Counted from the stretch's first letter, positions 21,470-34,064 are shown. The stretch: 64,000 bases of DNA from Paguma larvata (GCA_030068075.1 CM057826.1:53746116-53810115); one strand, 5' to 3'. Notes: generated by a model not told the origin, from the sequence alone. A program made the numbers and translations.

Positions 21470-24400
21470 TATATTTTTCTAATTAAAATTTACATGCAAT
21501 AAAACAAGTATTGCTGTTTCACAAGTATAGATTCACTGAGTTTTGGTAAGCACAAATAAACTGTGTAACCCAAACTCCTGTCAAAGATTCAACAGAAACT
21601 TCGCATCCATCAGTCTAGAAAGTGTCCTTAGGTTTGACTTCTGTCAATTTCCATTTACACCCTCCAGAGACAAATGTTGTTCAGATTTATTTTTTAAATG
21701 CAGAACATTTTTTCTTGATCTGCAGTTTCGTATAAAATAAGCATATATTATATACTTTTATCTCATTTTAAATAGATAATGTGTATATATATGAATATCT
21801 AGATCTAAATGTCCAAGTCTATCTTCTTTTTATTGCTGGATAGTATTCTACTATATAAATAGGCAATAGGTTTTTTATAAACTATCCAGTTGACGTATAA
21901 CTAGGATATTTATAATACGTGGCTATCTATACTTACTTGGTTGTTCCATGATCAACGTATCCAAAATATGTTGGATATTATTATAAAATTCATTTGTGTA
22001 CCTATATTTTTATCTATCTTGCTTTAAACTACAGGTATAAATTTACATTCCTATTAACAAAACACTAGAATTGGAGTTGTTGCACTTTCTTGGCACATTA
22101 GTTGTATGTTACCTTTTAGTTTTGGCCATTCTAGTGTATAATGAAGTTTTATCTCTTTGGTATTTACATGTGCATTTCTCTAATGAATAACAACATTGAA
22201 CTTTTTTTCATGTGCTTTCCCTTTGTGAAAGGTCTGTTAAAATATTTTGAATACTTGAGGTAAGGAGGGTTTTATTATTAATTTATATATATTATATTAA
22301 TTTATTATTAATAATGTCTCTTGATAAAGTGCAGCTTATTTACTATGGTAAAGTCTAACTTAATTTTTTTCCTATTAAATTTCTTGCTTTCTGTGATCCA
22401 TATAAAAACCTTTGTCTACTCCCAAATGATGAAGACATTTGTCTACACTTTCTTATAAAGTCTTACAGTTTTAGCCTTGTAATAAGATCGCTGATGAGTT
22501 CTGAATTATTTTTGTGTACTGTGGATAACTGATATTTCTTTATTATGTCAATATTCATTTTTTTTCAGAACTGTTTTTTGAAAATAATTTCTTTTCTGAA
22601 ATGGAATGATTTAGTACCTTTCTTTAAAAAAATGGCCATTTGTGTGTGACAATTTCTGGACTTTTTGTTTTCTTTTCATCTATTCAGTATTTATTTCAGT
22701 ATCATACTGTTTTGATTACTATAGTTTTATTGTTAGTCTTAAGGTCAGGTATTGGAAGCCTTTGCACATTATTCATTTTTGAAGATTGTTTTAGGTATTC
22801 TAGTCATTTGCAACACCATATGAATTTAAGAATTAGCATGCCAAGTTTTATAAAATAGACTTTTGGGATCATCCTTGAGATTGTTCTCATGGATCAATTT
22901 AGGGAAAAATACATCACAACGATGTTGAGGTTAAAACCAATGAATACAGTACACTGTCCCATTCATTTAGATTCTTCGTTACTTTCTTCCAGCATTGCTT
23001 CTCAATTTTCTGGGAAGAGATTTGTTAATTTATATTTAACCTACATGTTTTATATTTTTTTGGAAACTGTTACAAGATAGATTTTTAAACTTTGATTTAC
23101 AAATTATCTCTTGCTGGCACATTAGAATATAATTGATTTTTATAACCTCAGATCCTAAGGTATTATTAATTTCAATACTGGTTTTGTTAATCCTTGAGGA
23201 TTTTCTTCGTAAATGCTTATTTCATCAGCAAATAAAGACAGTTCATTTCATTCTTTGCAATCTTGACAACTTTTAAGTTAATGCATTATTTTAAGAGCTA
23301 GGATATCCAGTATAAAATTTTAAGAGCTAGTCAGAGTGGGCATCCTTGCTCTTGACCCTGATTGCTATAGTTCACCTAAAAAAGCAAATAAATGCTCTTG
23401 ATCAGATTGAGGAAGTTTTCTTCTATTAGTAGTTGGCTAAGAAGTGTTTGATTGTTGTTGTTGTTAATCATAAATGAGTATTGAATTTTATTAATATACT
23501 TTATTTACCTATTGCGGTTTTAGTGTGTCATTCTGTCAATATGGTAAATTTCATTAATTTTCAATATCTAAGCCAATTTAGCCTTTCCGATAAACTCTAA
23601 TAGATCTTGCTGTATTACCTAGTGCATATTAATTGGTTTGACTTGCTAATAATTTGAAATAACATCATCTATATTCATGAAAGAGGTCTGTAATTGTCTT
23701 ATTTTGTACTATCTTTGACAGATTTTGATATTAAAATTACACTCCCATCATAAGTCAGGCTGGGAAGTGTTCCTTCTCAATTTTCAATAAGATTTTTTGT
23801 ATAAAACAGATTTTATTTTTACCTTAAAATTTGGGGAGAATTGAAAAGTGAGTCATCTGGGCCTGGAATTTTCTTTGTGGATCTTTTAAAAATATAGTGT
23901 AAAAAATGTCATTTTTTGTTTACACAAAGTGATCTCCTATCTTTTCCATTTAAATTTGTCTTATTTTTGTAATTTTTAAGAAAATTTTTCCATCTTGCCT
24001 AGATTGTCAAATTTGTGGCAATGAAATTGTTCATAATTATTTCATCCATTTGACGTCTGTCTTTTGTCTATAATTTTACTAATGATAACATTTCTGTCAT
24101 TACTGATAATTGTGTGTGCTCTCACTCACTCACCCACTCACTCACTCTCTTTTATCTCCTTGATTACTTTGGCTGGAAGCTTAGTTATGTTGTGATTCTT
24201 TTCCAAAAAATTACTTGTGACAATTAAAATTTTCTCTTTAGCTTACATCATTGTTTTCTCTTTCCTTTGGCTTCCTTGTAGTTTGCATTTCTTAGTTGTT
24301 TTTTGTTTGTTTTTGTTTTTGTTTGTAAATTCTTAAAGTAAAATCATAGGTCATTGATTTAAAATCTTTCTTACTTTCTAAAGTAAACCTTAAATGCTGT

Positions 24401-24523
24401 AAAGTTTCCTCAAAGCAGTGCTTCACTGGCATCCTAAATTTTTATATGCTTTTATTATAACTCAGTTCAAAGTATTTTCGTTTTATCATGATTTTTTATT
24501 CTTTGACCCTTGATACTTAATGA
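21470..24523 (-). mobile_element. Ancient L1: 3'UTR and most of ORF2, antisense
   Basis: Begins with a 3'UTR-like block (AATAAAACAAGTATTGC ... GAGTTTTGGTAAGCACAAAT). ORF2 antisense blocks follow in order: TCATACTGTTTTGATTACTA, AGATTGTTTTAGGTATTCTA, TTCATCAGCAAATAAAGACA, AGAGTGGGCATCCTTGCTCT, AGTCATCTGGGCCTGGAATT, CTCTTTTATCTCCTTGATTA and CAGTGCTTCACTGGCATCCT. The run continues past the SINE at 24536. No frame is open, so it is an inert fossil. Confidence 0.78.
24119..24150. repeat. (ACTC)n simple repeat
   Basis: A short, imperfect CACT/ACTC repeat within the antisense L1 ORF2 remnant. Confidence 0.75.
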
Positions 24524-24535
24524 GCATGTTGTTCA

Positions 24536-24754
24536 GGGACACCTAGGTGGCTCGGTCGGTTGAGCATCAGACTTTGGCTCAGGTCATGATCTTGTAGTCC
24601 ATGAGTTTGGGCCCTGCATTGTGCTCTGTGCTGACAGCTCAGAGCCTGGAGCCTGCTTTGGATTCTGTGTCTCCCTCTCTCTGCTCTTCCCTTGCTCTCT
24701 CTCTGTCTTTCTCACTGTCTCAAAAATAAACATTAGAAAGAAATTTAAGAAACA
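24536..24754 (+). mobile_element. Felid tRNA-derived SINE inside L1, sense
   Basis: GGGACACCTAGGTGGCTCGG head, GGCTCAGGTCATGATCTTGT, GCTGACAGCTCAGAGCCTGG, a CT tract and an AAAAATAAACATTAGAAAG tail. The TSD GCATGTTGTTCA (24524-24535) is matched by GCGTGTTGTTTA (24755-24766). The duplicated word is itself the antisense L1 'gtgttgtttaat' block, confirming insertion into L1. Confidence 0.94.
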
Positions 24755-24766
24755 GCGTGTTGTTTA

Positions 24767-25183
24767 ATATCCAAATAGTTGAGCATTCTTAAATTGCTGT
24801 TTTTTTTAATTCCTTTGTAGCAGCAACATAGTCTATATAGATGCAATTTTTAAAACTTAAGTTTCTTGTATGAGACAGCAGATTTGACTATTTAGAGAAT
24901 ATGCTATGGAATTGAAAAATGTATTTTCTGCAGCTGTTGGTGTATTTTATAAGTTAAAAAATATTAGCTGAATATGGTTGCTAGTACTGTTGAAATATCT
25001 CTATTTTTACCATTTTGTTTTTGTTTTTTCTGTTCTATTTAGTGCTGAGAATTCTTCTAAATCTCTAGTGTTCACCCAGATATTTACTATTTTTTGATAC
25101 AAAAAAAAAAGCTTGTTTTGTTTTTTAACATTTGGCCAGATACTTAGCAATTTTGATCCTTTGTTCTTTCCTAAGGATCTATG
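24767..25183 (-). mobile_element. Ancient L1 ORF2 continuation, antisense
   Basis: TTTAATATCCAAATAGTTGA, GCTATGGAATTGAAAAATGT, TTTTCTGCAGCTGTTGGTGT and CTAGTACTGTTGAAATATCT follow the SINE in the order expected of antisense L1 ORF2. Confidence 0.65.
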
Positions 25184-25196
25184 TATCCTTCTGTTT

Positions 25197-25408
25197 ACTT
25201 TTTTTTTTAAGTTGATTTATTTATTTTGAAAGAGAGAGAGAGAGAGAGAGAGCAAGAGAGGGGCAGAGAGGGAGACAGAATCCCAAGCATTTCCTACACT
25301 GTTAATGTGTAGCCCAGTGCAGAGCTTGTACCCACAAACCATGAGATCATGACCTGAGCAGAAACCAAAAGTCAGATGCTTAAATGACTGAGCTGCTCGG
25401 TCACCCCC
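25197..25408 (-). mobile_element. Felid tRNA-derived SINE inside L1, antisense
   Basis: T-run, AAGTTGATTTATTTATTTTG, a pure GA tract at about 25231-25251, AACCATGAGATCATGACCTG and a decayed head complement GACTGAGCTGCTCGGTCACC. The TSD TATCCTTCTGTTT (25184-25196) is matched by TATCCATCTGTTT (25409-25421). Confidence 0.93.
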
Positions 25409-25421
25409 TATCCATCTGTTT

Positions 25422-26101
25422 TCAACTTCTTTGAGCCACAAAACTTTCTTTGCCTTTCTTGTATTTCATATCTGCTGGCAATGAGTTCTGAGAGCTTATT
25501 TATTTTCTAATCTGAAAGTCTTTATTTATTTTTCTTTATATGCATGTTTGCTAAATATAGATGTCTAGATGGACAGATTTTTTTTTCCTTTTAATATTTT
25601 AAATTCATTTCACTGTCTTCTGATGTCCATATTTTCTGATGAGAAGTTAGCAAAAATTCAAATAGTCTCCTATAATTAAGATGTCATTTTTTCTCTGGCT
25701 GTTTTTAAGACTTTGTTTATCTTTGGCTTTCAGCATTTTGATTTTGATACATTTACAGTTTTTTTTTTAATTCTCATTTCTGCTTATAGTTCAACGAGCT
25801 TCTCAAATCTATAAATGTATACCTTTCACAATTAAAATATGTTTTTTTACTTAGTTGTATCCTGTTTTTCTGAGATTCCAATTACACATAATTTAAACCT
25901 TTTAAAACTTTTCCACAGGTCTGAGTTGATGTTTTACCCAATAGATTTTCTCTCTGTACTTCAATATGAGTAATTACTATCAATCTGCACATTCATTGAC
26001 TTTTCCTTTATTTCCTCTACTAGGCTGTTAAGCACATCCAGTTATGTTTAAATTTCATTTGTTTCAGAATTTCCATTTTGTTTTTATCTATCATTTTTAT
26101 T
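25422..26101 (-). mobile_element. Ancient L1 5' part, antisense
   Basis: TTCTGATGAGAAGTTAGCAA, TCTCTGGCTGTTTTTAAGAC, TTTATCTTTGGCTTTCAGCA, CTTTTCCACAGGTCTGAGTT and TTTCAGAATTTCCATTTTG match antisense blocks of the 5' half of old L1M elements. They lie beyond ORF2 in the order expected for one long L1. A decayed, T-rich element interrupted by two further SINEs. Confidence 0.6.
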
Positions 26102-26267
26102 TTTTTATTATTTATTTTTGAGAGGAGACAAAGTGTGAGTGGGGGAAGGGCAGAGAGTGAAGGAGACACAGAATCTGAAGCAGGCTCTAAGTCTGACCTG
26201 TCAGCACAGAGTCCAGTATAGAACTTGAATCCACAAATCTCAAGATTATGATCTGAGCCCAAGCCTC
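26102..26267 (-). mobile_element. Felid SINE, 5'-truncated, antisense
   Basis: Tail complement TTATTATTTATTTTTGAGAG, GAAGGAGACACAGAATCTGA, GACCTGTCAGCACAGAGTCC and TCAAGATTATGATCTGAGCC, then it stops. The first ~40 bases of the tRNA head (A box) are absent. The perfect 12-base TSD ATCATTTTTATT (26090-26101 and 26268-26279) shows the truncation happened at insertion, not by later deletion. Confidence 0.93.
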
Positions 26268-26459
26268 ATCATTTTTATTTCTTTGCTGAAATATTCTAAC
26301 ATTCATTCTTTGCAGACATGTTATTCTTTGCATTTTTTAGTATTGTTATGGGTCTAATATTTGGGTCATTGTCTTGTCTCCTACGTGTCTTTTTGTTTGA
26401 GAATTGTAAATGTCTTCCTGGTACTTCATATATAATGCAATTTTGAATTGTACTCCAGA
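26268..26459 (-). mobile_element. Ancient L1 5' part, antisense (middle piece)
   Basis: TTTCTTTGCTGAAATATTCT, GGGTCATTGTCTTGTCTCC, TTGTTTGAGAATTGTAAATG and TTTTGAATTGTACTCCAGA continue the L1 5' part between two SINEs. Confidence 0.55.
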
Positions 26460-26584
26460 GGGGTGCCTGGGTGACTCAGTTGGTTAAGTGTCTGACTTGT
26501 GGTTTTGGCTCAAGTCATGATCTCATGGTTTCATGGGTTTGAACCCTACATTGGGCTCTGTGCTGACCGCATGGAGCCTGCTTG

Positions 26585-26623
<39 letters not shown>

Positions 26624-26684
26624 CCCTCTCCCCTGTTCACTCTGTTTCTGTCTCTCGAAAATAAAGAAAACCTTAAAAAATATA
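26460..26684 (+). mobile_element. Felid tRNA-derived SINE inside L1, sense
   Basis: GGGGTGCCTGGGTGACTCAG head, TTGGCTCAAGTCATGATCTC, TGGGCTCTGTGCTGACCGCA, a pure CT repeat at about 26590-26619, and tail AAAATAAAGAAAACCTTAAA. The 16-base TSD TGAATTGTACTCCAGA (26444-26459) is matched with one change by TGAATTATACTCCAGA (26685-26700). Confidence 0.96.
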
Positions 26685-26880
26685 TGAATTATACTCCAGA
26701 TATTTTCATTGTGTTTTTTGATGCTTTTGGATTCAGTTATGTTTTTCGGGAAAATGTTGATTTTTTTTTTTTTTTTTTTTTTTGTTAGTAGAATGTTTTC
26801 TGGTCATCCAGAATCAGAATCTGTACCATTAGGTTTTAATACTTAAATTCTTTAAGCATAATGGGAACATAAGTATGTAT
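26685..26880 (-). mobile_element. Ancient L1 5' part, antisense (last piece)
   Basis: ATTATACTCCAGATATTTTC and ATTGTGTTTTTTGATGCTTT resume the L1 after the SINE. Similarity fades beyond the T-run. This is the approximate right end of the long antisense L1. Confidence 0.45.
26761..26783. repeat. poly-T tract (23 T)
   Basis: An uninterrupted T homopolymer. Its length in the assembly may be unreliable. Confidence 0.9.
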
Positions 26881-27984
26881 GGGCATTTCTAACACACTTT
26901 GCATTGTTAAAAACATAACTGCATGAAAGAACTGAATTTCTTTAATAAATAAAAATTAATAAGCTTTTGACTAGATTACTACTTGGAGCTTATGAAACTA
27001 ATTTGTAATTTTTTTCCTTACTTAGTACTAATTTAACTGGATGATAGGAGAAATTATTTTTGTATTACTTTTTGAAATGAGGACAGCCACATTGTGGAGG
27101 GCATGAAAGTAAATGTAAGGCTGAATTAGGCCTATAAACCTTCCCCGAGGAACCTTAAAACTAGAGAAAATAAAGGAAAGATGTAATACAACTTACAAAC
27201 ACCTATCATTTCCCATTTTATAATGGCAGGAGAAACAGCTTCATCAAATGATAGAAAGGTGAAATAAAGGGAGCATCAGAATCAAGAAAACTTTTAATAC
27301 ATGACATTTCATTAGAGTTGATTCTTGAAGGGTACTTACTGTTTTGTCCCCCAAAAAATAGTAATGCTGAATAAATTTCAGAAAAAATAAATGTTGACTC
27401 ATAGGTAGAGAAACATAGAATATTCAAGGAAAAAAATTAAATATATTATTTTAGAGCTTAAATTTTGCTATGAAAGTAGTAAATGTGGGAAGTGAAGATC
27501 TGGCCGAAGTGTGTAAAGGACCCGAATTACAGGATCATTGTACACTTGGATGGTCTATAGATAAAGATCTGTGATTTAGGGTTCTTGATTTGTCTACAAA
27601 ATTCCAAGTGATTAGAGTAGCAGGTTAAAGAGAAGGAACAAAGAAAAGTTAGGAGGTGGTTGCAATAATTGCAATGTTAGGAAACCAAGGTTGAGTAGAA
27701 AACTACTTTGGGAATGAAAAGGAGGGAAGGAGTGCTGAAGTATATTGGCAGTAGCTAGAGAGTTTCATAACTGAATAGACTGATACATAGAGAACAAGGG
27801 GATAATAGCATAAGAAATGCCTTAGCTTGAAAGGAAAAAAGTAGTGTGAATTTAGTTTAACAAGTGTTAAATATGCAATAATAAGAAGACATAATGAGTA
27901 AAGAGCTGAAAAAAAATGGAGCTGAGAATAAGTATCATGCCTGGAAATACCTATTTAGAATCACCTGGTTAATTATAATTAATA
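26881..27984. other. unclassified; possible weak antisense L2 near 27600-27830
   Basis: AT-rich non-coding DNA. GTTAGGAGGTGGTTGCAATA resembles the antisense L2 block 'agttaggaggctattgcagtag', but the flanks are too decayed for a firm call. Confidence 0.4.
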
Positions 27985-28200
27985 ATAATTAGAGCTAATA
28001 TAAAAATACTGTATGCCAGGCACTCTGCCAAGTGATTTTCCCAAATAACTTCATTTGCTCATCAAAAACATCTATGTATATACCATTTTTTTCTATATTA
28101 TACATAAAGAATCTGAGTTTCAGATGAGTTTCTGTTTCCAAGGTCACACAAATAATCAGTCGCAGATCTAAGATTTAATCTCAGGAAGTCCAACTTCTTT
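27985..28200 (-). mobile_element. MIR SINE, antisense
   Basis: ACTGTATGCCAGGCACTCTG, CCAAGTGATTTTCCCAAATA, AAGAATCTGAGTTTCAGATG, CCAAGGTCACACAAATAATC and TTAATCTCAGGAAGTCCAAC are in antisense MIR order. Confidence 0.65.
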
Positions 28201-31200
28201 TATTAACATCTGTCTCTGTTGAATCAGAAATCAAACTTGCTGTCATGATCCTTTGAAATTGTTGAGGAATGTGGAGTAAGGAAATAAATAAGAAGGACAA
28301 TAAAGAAGACATAAATTTGGGGAGTCATGTAGTAAGGAATTAAGGAATGAAAATTAGCTGTAAGCAGCAGGATGGGATTTAGCATAATCCAAATCATGAT
28401 GGCATGAACTCTCAAGGACTTACTTTGAGGAAGGGGCATTATTCCCTGCCCAGATTTACCTTTGGACGCATATGCTAATTATGTTTTTTGCTTCTTCCCT
28501 CTGGCCTTGTCCTCAAAGCTCTTCACTGTCACCCTACTTTTGATGACCTCTTGGGTTTGTCCTTTCCATGGTCACACCATCTGCTGTGACACAAATGCTG
28601 CTCTCCTCTCTTGGTCTTTCATGCATCACATACAACGTAACCAAGGATAGACTATCATTTTAAATGAAATTTTAAAGAAGTAATTAAGGGAAAGGTGCAC
28701 TTCAGGAACTGGGTTTAGATCTGTACCAGGTTCCCTTTTTCCACCAGTTATCAGCCTTGTTTCTAAACTGCTTCTACATGGCCAGAGACAGATCTTTCCC
28801 ACAAATAAAATCCTCCAGTTACCTCTCTTTCTCTGCAACTGGGCTAATTGATTCTCAGCATTAAAGTGATGCTTTGGGTTTTTTATTGGTTTGGTTTTGG
28901 TTTTACTCTTTGTTGTTGATTCACCCTTCGCTCAAATGATATGTGTCTTTTCTTGTATAGTTCTTATGCACAGCACCAAGATTAATTTATTCAAAGATAA
29001 AGTTTGGATATGTTATCCTTTCTCTTACTGTGAGAACAGAGAGCTCTGCAGGAAGAACTAGACACTAACGAAGCAGTTAAATAATCAGTACCCCTTCACT
29101 TTAACTTCAAATTCTGACACTATGGAAAAGAAAAAGACTGACAGAAACAGACAAGCATGGCCTGTTTTGGTTTAATTTCAAATAAGTGATTAAGTGATAA
29201 CCAGGGAATATTTGGAAATATTTGGAAAATATTTCTTTATTTTTATTTCTTTATTTTTATTTTTTATTTATTTAATTTTTAACAAATATCCTTCTTGTCA
29301 TTTATTGTTTATACTTTACAATAAATATTCATTATCAGTGGTACTTATGAAGAAGTAAAATAAAGGCTGACTTCATTTATGAATGAAGTGGTCAAGAAAT
29401 GACTCTCACCTGAATCTGGCTGTCTTCATGACTATGTTTGGTTTCTGCTGAAGTGGTTTGCGACTATTGGTTGCTAAATATAACCAAGGAGCTTGAGGAA
29501 TTTGTGAAAGGAAGTGTCAGATAATTAATGCCAAGTCCAGGATATTAACTAGCTAGATCTGAAGAACAGAGACCTTTTCTTCTTATAATAGTTATCAAAT
29601 ACAATAGGTGGCATTTTAAATATTTAATAAAATATGAATAATAAATAATGCTGTAAATAAAAGGTCAGAAGCTGGCCTAACACTAGGGAACTCTAACACT
29701 CGAGGGGACCAAACACTGGAGTATTTATTCAAGGCAACTGCCCTCTGTGGTCTCCAAGGGATGGTCTGACCCAAAGGTCTTTTCCATTTGGGGTTAATAT
29801 AGTTTTATGAAAAATATACTTCTAAGATGTTTGTACTCAGGAAACACTCAGGAGGCCCCCAGTGTTGATTAAATGAGAAAAATAGTAAATTGTTTAATCT
29901 CCAGGGTCGTATTTATGTTTACTTTTCAAACTAAAATATACAGGTCTCAAGCTGTGCTGCATCTAGTACTTTGATTTTGTTTTTTGGCTGGGTGAAATAT
30001 TGTATCATTTACATCTTTTCAATAGAGGAGACTGTCTTGTTTAGTCCCTCTAGTATTTACTATTCTAGTCTCAGATTGAAGTAACCCTAGATGAAATGAA
30101 CTAAGGAAAGAAAGGGCTGAGCAGAATTTATGTAACACAGTAGCCAAGAAAGCTAGTAGAAACATAAATGGCTTTAATGCTGAAGTTGAAAAAGTAACAC
30201 ATTAATCTGCTGATAATTACCAGACAGTCCAAATTTAAGAGTTGATTCTGTATTCCTATTTCACACAATCAATGTGGTTTTGCTTCCGTTGCTCATTTAG
30301 CCCAGTTGCCAAGTATAAAACAAACACTGGACTACCAAGGAAAACATTTTCTTTTTAGCTTTCTGCTCACTATATGTTGAAACTTCTTATTGTGGGTTCA
30401 TTTCACCTTTGGGCTTTGCTCACTTATTATGTGCAATAAAATGTATGTAGGTTTTGCTTAACAACTGATTCAATTCTTAAATGTTGGAGTAAGACATGAA
30501 GCTGCATTAAAGCTCTGTAGCAAAACAGAATCCTTACTCCATTTCACAGACTGTGGAAAATAGAGTTTACTTAGAGCAAGATGACTAGCAATTAATGCCC
30601 AATCAGGGAACTTCTAATGAATTTTACCCACCCATCTTAAACTAAGTTCAATTTAATGCCAAATGTATTTTTAAAACCAATATCTTCTGTAAACCTCATA
30701 CACTGAATATTCAGGTTTCGTGTCAAGTTAACAAAGAATACTGAGAGTTGAGCTGTATACTTGGTGTAAATAAAATATAAAACAAAGAAGTTAAAAAACT
30801 CAGATATTCTTTACTTTTTTTGACTTTACTTTTATCTATTATTTATTTTGCATTGTATTTTACAGCAAAATGTTTGAAAAATCTGAAGCACAAACAACAT
30901 ATGGGAGACTAAATATTTTGTAGGCTTAATGATGTATTAGTATTTTGCTTTGTATGAAATTCTAATCACCGGATATGTTTATCACTGCAGATGGGATATG
31001 CAGGCTCCTTATACCTCAGGGGATTACAGAATCCAAACATCTGTAACAGGGGAAGAAAAAAAAATCCCACCACAATATACAAAATTTAAAAGAATGAATT
31101 AATGAGAATAATGAATGGGAATAAAAGTTTATTATTAATACCATCTTGTATTTATAATTACCAATGAGCTCTCTGTGCCTTAGAGATCTTGATTCTATCC

Positions 31201-31944
31201 TTTAAACATATAATGAGATATTAAAACACAATCTAGATACAAGGAAATAGGCAATAATCTTCATTCCACTTTTAGTTGGTGGTTTGGGGATAAGATGAAG
31301 ACTTGCCGTCATTAATGCAGTCCACATATTAGGCTATTTATACAATCAAAACACCTGGTTCATAATTTGCTGTTTCACTAAATTTAACCAGATATTTTCT
31401 AAACATATTAAAACCCTATTAATTGAAAAACATAGAGAAAAGGGTTGTTTAGGCTATTTAAATTTACTGGTTTAACTGAAAGGAGCGATGATGAACCTGA
31501 AATGTATATTGACTTGAGAACATATATTGCCATTTAGTTGTTTGGAAAGACTTTATATATATATTTCTGTTCTCATAAGTTTGTGTCTTTTTGAAAAAGC
31601 CAAGTGCAGGGAAATAATAGATTAGCATTTGTTTCTGATGCCTAATTTGCTGATTTATTCATCAATTTAATTTTTAAAAAGTCTTCTGAGATCTCTGCGA
31701 GGGTGATGGGGTGAATTGAAAATAATCTTGCAGTCAATTGTGGAAGATAGATTTATAATCTATGGTCACCCCCCAGAGCAGGCTTTGCATTGACATAACA
31801 TCTAATAAATACGGAAGGACTTATGAATGAACTTTGAAAGCTGTATGGTCTGGTTTAGGCAAATTTTGAGTATTGCTTTTGAAAATAATATTTTCAGTGG
31901 AATTAGGACTTAGGAAGAGAAAGCCATGCTTGTTCAATAGCATT
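28201..31944. other. repeat-poor unclassified stretch
   Basis: About 3.7 kb with no recognised SINE, LINE, LTR or DNA-transposon body and no coding frame above 75 codons. A T/A-rich patch lies at about 29233-29282. The part at about 28440-28860 has balanced composition. The absence of young insertions over this length contrasts with 14-27 kb. Confidence 0.5.
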
Positions 31945-32110
31945 GTGAAAAGAGTAGTAATAGCATGGCTGCTGAGGCTGGACTACCTGAGTTCCAGTCT
32001 TGAATCTGCCAATTAAAACCTCTGTGAGTTGGAGTAAATCAACACTTAGGGACTCGTTTTCCATATCTATACAATGCATATAATAATAGAATTGGCCTTA
32101 CATAACTATA
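31945..32110 (+). mobile_element. MIR SINE, sense
   Basis: AGTAGTAATAGCATGGCTGC, CTGGACTACCTGAGTTCCAG over the B box, CTTGAATCTGCCAATTAAAA, GACTCGTTTTCCATATCTAT and ATGCATATAATAATAGAATT. In MIR order, diverged. Confidence 0.6.
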
Positions 32111-34064
32111 TAGATTTTCATGACTTCTATATCATAAATCATGGTCTGACATGTCATAAAGGCTATGTAAGTTTTATCTACTTTCAATTGTTTTGGTTGT
32201 TTTGGAATTATAGTCTGTATAAAGCATAACATATAGGAAGTAAATATTTTACTCATAATAAAGTATATGACTTGATAACATTGGTGATACTTTGTTTTTG
32301 TCAGTATTTTGTATCATAATCTTCAGTTCCTATAAGCTAGAAATAAAGGGGAAAGGGAGTTATTGATAGAGAAGAATCTCTTTCTAAATTGGTAAATAGA
32401 GAAACTATTTAAAATTGGTAAATAGCAAAACGAGTTAACTGTACCTTAACCAGAAGTAGTCAGTGGCTTCTTTGGTGGGCGTTCCATGTTCTGGAAAACT
32501 CCCAATTCTGAGTCCTATCATCCAAGAGTCAGTATGTGTTGAAGACACACATGTAATTTTGGAATGGTGTACTCTCCCACTCTCCCATATTCTGATATCC
32601 TCTGGGTTAACAGGGTTTCAGTGAACTGTGTATCCTAAATGTGATAATGGTATAGAGAATTTTATTTTTTATCCCACAACGATTGTCCTAACGTTCATTG
32701 TGGAAAACTGAAAATACCATAATGGTTCAGATCGATGGTCTATATGACATAATCTTTTTTCTATCAGTAACAAGAAGAAATATTCCTATAGAAAAATCTG
32801 GTTATCTCTGGTAATTATTTTAAAGAGTAGATACACTGGTTCTTCCCATATCTATTTATAGTCATCCAGTTCAAATATTCTATTCTTTACCATTAAAACA
32901 AAATACATCCATTAAAAGAAAATATCAACAGGGCAACATGCAATAACTCTTTAGAAATATGGCATCATTTAGATTTTACAAAAAATCCATAAATTCATAT
33001 GCATGAGTTATAGGCAAACATTTATAATTATTGTACATTTTAGGTTGCTCAACTCCTTTAAATTAGCCAATAACATCTGATTTTTTTTTCAAAATCATGT
33101 ATAGGAAAGGGGAAAAAAAAGAGGTCTTAAAGCACTGATGAAAAGTAGGAATTCTGGAAGACAGTATGCTGACCATCATACCACCAAATCTAAAAGTAGT
33201 AATTTTGGAGATCAGATTTACATGGTTTGGAAAGGATAAAGAAGGCCTAAATTTTCTTTTCAAAATCAATTGCATGTCTGTGAATTTAGTCTTGAGTATG
33301 GTAAAATGGACATGTTAATAAAAATTACATGTAGCTTAGAGAGACATATGTAACACTTTATGCACACAAGCCAGTAGTGTTTTCTGTGTATAAGCTGGTA
33401 ACACCTTAGTGATCTACTTTTTTTTTTTTTAATTTTGACTGCATTGATCATACTATTTAAAAGGACAGAGTGCTAAAGATGATTAGCCACATTATTTCAA
33501 CCTTGGTAAAAACACATAGATCATTGTATTACTAACAGCTAATGACTAGGTACCATGAGAACTTTCCCAAGTGAAATCCTTTAATTGAGGTACTTCATGA
33601 AGGGCAAATAATCATATGCAATTGATTCAAATAAACAATTTTTACTTTTATTTCTGAAGTATTTTTTTCCCATTTTCATCATCACTATCTGTTTTACATG
33701 TGACTATCATTTTAACAATGGGTTAACTGGATTTCTAATCTGTAATAATGACAATGAGAAGGTCAAAAACCTGCACATTTGAGAAATACATATATTTTCA
33801 GATATTTTCAAAGAAAATTTTTCCACAGAGTTTAAAATCTTACAATGAGAGGGAGAAATAGCAGAATCAAATGATTACCAGTACACTTTGGGAGATTGTG
33901 TTGTAGAAAATATACAAATTATATTTAATTTAAAAAGTTACTAGATTGGGGAGAGCATTATAGAGGAAATTCTTTTTTTCTATTTATTTTCTGGAAGAAA
34001 TATTTTTCTTAAGAGTGATCCTCTTTATCTGAGTATTTATTAATTTAGAGAGGGGTTCAACAAA
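32111..34064. other. repeat-poor unclassified stretch
   Basis: About 1.95 kb of AT-rich DNA with no recognised element. A poly-T run lies at 33419-33430. The part at about 32450-32620 is GC-richer. Confidence 0.5.

Noticed and set aside
22280..22320. AT-rich inverted-repeat-looking stretch of TTATTAATTTATATA type
   Set aside because: Low complexity within antisense L1; palindromes of this kind are expected in A+T-only sequence.
24119..24150. Regularly spaced ACTC units, considered as an array
   Set aside because: A simple repeat without spacers; nothing CRISPR-like occurs in this eukaryotic window.
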